A stretch of DNA of 5,417 nucleotides, taken from the NCBI GenBank assembly GCA_905236975.1, contig CAJOQU010000078.1, positions 1 through 5,417 of the forward strand, given 5' to 3'. Both the position numbers and the translations under genes were made by a program. The notes beneath the pieces were generated by a model. The model made no database searches. It was not told the origin of the DNA and saw nothing but the letters and a program-made list of their open reading frames with translations. The number at the start of each line of letters is the position of its first letter. The stretch's first letter is position 1. Source of the stretch: an uncultured Clostridia bacterium (lineage in GTDB: Bacteria > Bacillota > Clostridia > Oscillospirales > Acutalibacteraceae). Below, one piece after another: positions 4,207 to 5,417 of the stretch.

Positions 4207-5417
4207 ATGTTCGAACACTACAAAGTTTACGAAACCACCCTGGCCGGCCGCCCCTTCAAGGTTGAAACCGGCATGATGGCACAATTGGCCAATGCCGCTG
4301 TGATGGCAACCTACGGCGAAACCAAGGTGCTTTGCACCGTGACCGCCTCGGCCAAACCGCGCGAAGGCGTGGATTTTTTCCCGCTTTCGGTCGACTATGA
4401 AGAAAAAATGTACGCGGTAGGCCGTATCCCCGGCTCGTTTACCCGCCGCGAGGGTAAAGCCTCTGAAAAAGCGGTGCTGGCCTCCCGCTGTATTGACCGT
4501 CCCATTCGTCCCCTCTTCCCGAAGGACATGCGTAACGACTGCTCGGTCGTGGCAACCGTCATGTCGGTGGATCCCGATTGCTCGCCCGAAGTGGCGGCGG
4601 CCATCGGCGTTTCGACCGCTATCGCTATTTCCGATATTCCGTGGGCGGGACCGATTTCAAGCGTACAAGTCGGCTTGGTCAACGGTGAAATCATCATCAA
4701 CCCCACCCTGGAACAGCGTGCGGGCTCTGACCTGAATTTGACTGTTTCTTCCACCGAAGATCTGGTCGCCATGATCGAAGCGGGCGCCAACGAAATCCCC
4801 GATGATGTGATGTTTGACTGCATCATGGCTGGGCATGAAGTCAATAAGGAAATGGTGCAATTCATTAAAGGCATTGTTGCCGAAATCGGCAAGCCCAAAG
4901 CTGAATTTCAATCCAATGACCCTGATCCGGCCATTTTCGCCGAAATCGAGGCTTTCTGCATTGAAGACGTGAAAAAAGCGCTGGATACCGACGATAAAAA
5001 TATCCGCGATGCGGCGCTGCTTCCCATTTACAACGCTGTTCATGAAAAATTCGATGAGCGGTTTGAAGGCTGTGAAGGCAAGATTGAAGAGATCATGTAT
5101 CTTGTGCAAAAACACGTTGTTCGTGATTGGCTGAAAAACGAAAAGAAGCGTGTGGATGGCCGCGGAATCGATGAGATCCGTCCCCTTAACGCACAAATCG
5201 ATCTGTTGCCCCGCGCCCATGGCTCGGGCATGTTCACCCGCGGACAAACCCAGGTGCTTTCGGTAGCCACTTTGGCACCCGTGAGCGACGCGCAAAAGCT
5301 TGACGGCTTAGATGAGGAAATCTCAAAGCGCTATATTCATCATTATAACTTCCCATCCTTCTCGGTTGGCGAAACCAAGCCCTCCCGTGGGCCCGGCCGC
5401 CGCGAAATCGGCCACGG
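4207..5417 (+). CDS. pnp: Polyribonucleotide nucleotidyltransferase (PNPase), 5' part
   Basis: PNPase degrades RNA 3' to 5' by phosphorolysis, releasing nucleoside diphosphates, and can add tails in reverse; it works as a ring-shaped trimer in mRNA turnover. The frame from ATG 4207 stays open to the window edge (403 codons of an expected 700 or so). The first RNase PH domain (about 10-220) shows VDFFPLSVDYEEKMYAVGRI (55-74), the RNA-binding FTRREG loop (78-83) and CIDRPIRPLFP (95-105). An all-helical domain follows (about 240-315). The second RNase PH domain opens with KKRVDGRGIDEIRPL (313-327), GSGMFTRGQTQVLS (339-352) and GPGRREIGH at the edge, where Arg398 and Arg399 fall at the same numbers as in E. 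coli. The catalytic aspartates and the KH and S1 domains lie beyond the window. GGAG (4195-4198), 8 nt upstream, fixes the start. Confidence 0.98.
   Translation, partial: MFEHYKVYETTLAGRPFKVETGMMAQLANAAVMATYGETKVLCTVTASAKPREGVDFFPLSVDYEEKMYAVGRIPGSFTRREGKASEKAVLASRCIDRPIRPLFPKDMRNDCSVVATVMSVDPDCSPEVAAAIGVSTAIAISDIPWAGPISSVQVGLVNGEIIINPTLEQRAGSDLNLTVSSTEDLVAMIEAGANEIPDDVMFDCIMAGHEVNKEMVQFIKGIVAEIGKPKAEFQSNDPDPAIFAEIEAFCIEDVKKALDTDDKNIRDAALLPIYNAVHEKFDERFEGCEGKIEEIMYLVQKHVVRDWLKNEKKRVDGRGIDEIRPLNAQIDLLPRAHGSGMFTRGQTQVLSVATLAPVSDAQKLDGLDEEISKRYIHHYNFPSFSVGETKPSRGPGRREIGH

Noticed and set aside
4091..4276. Small ORF crossing from the rpsO-pnp spacer into pnp
   Set aside because: It has no ribosome site, overlaps the long hairpin and pnp in another frame, and shows no recognisable protein features.
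4395..5295. Long minus-strand ORFs of 167 and 212 codons opposite pnp
   Set aside because: They are shadows of the highly conserved PNPase coding sequence, with no promoter, ribosome site or family resemblance.
1..5417. CRISPR arrays, insertion sequences, tRNA or rRNA genes, toxin-antitoxin or defence genes
   Set aside because: No spaced direct repeats, transposase motifs, cloverleaf or rRNA segments were seen; all coding space is taken by recognised housekeeping or DUF genes.

Overview
The window is a housekeeping stretch of a bacterial chromosome, with every supported gene on the + strand. Base composition is moderate in the genes and AT-rich in the spacers. Shine-Dalgarno sites of the GGAG type, sigma-A-like promoters, a YceG/MltG gene next to a U32 peptidase-family gene, and rpsO followed by pnp all fit a Bacillota genome. 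A Clostridia member (Oscillospirales-like) is my best guess. That is inference from gene style; no rRNA or other taxonomic marker is present.

Layout: (1) bases 1-392 hold the 3' part of a DJ-1/PfpI family gene. (2) Bases 510-2889 hold a two-gene unit: mltG (endolytic murein transglycosylase) overlapping by 14 nt a TTG-started U32-family gene of the TrhP type (tRNA wobble-uridine hydroxylation). (3) Bases 2890-3139 are an AT-rich spacer with a 14-bp perfect palindrome, a perfect-consensus promoter (TTGACA-17-TATAAT) and a leader of about 180 nt with competing hairpins. (4) Bases 3140-3580 encode a 146-residue DUF4234-type membrane protein, closed by an intrinsic terminator. (5) Bases 3641-4030 are rpsO (ribosomal protein S15) with an extended -10 promoter and a long imperfect leader hairpin, followed by a 12-bp terminator-like hairpin. 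(6) Bases 4101-5417 are a long leader hairpin and then pnp (polynucleotide phosphorylase), cut by the window edge after 403 codons.

The genes fall into recognised conserved pairs. mltG beside U32/trhP genes recalls the Bacillus subtilis yrrL-yrrM-yrrN-yrrO cluster. rpsO-pnp is a widespread pair in which both genes are known in other bacteria to be controlled through their mRNA leaders. No defence system, mobile element, CRISPR array, tRNA or rRNA was seen. The least explained material is regulatory RNA: the leader of the DUF4234 gene, the rpsO leader with a possible S15-recognition GU/GC motif, and the 80-nt hairpin before pnp.
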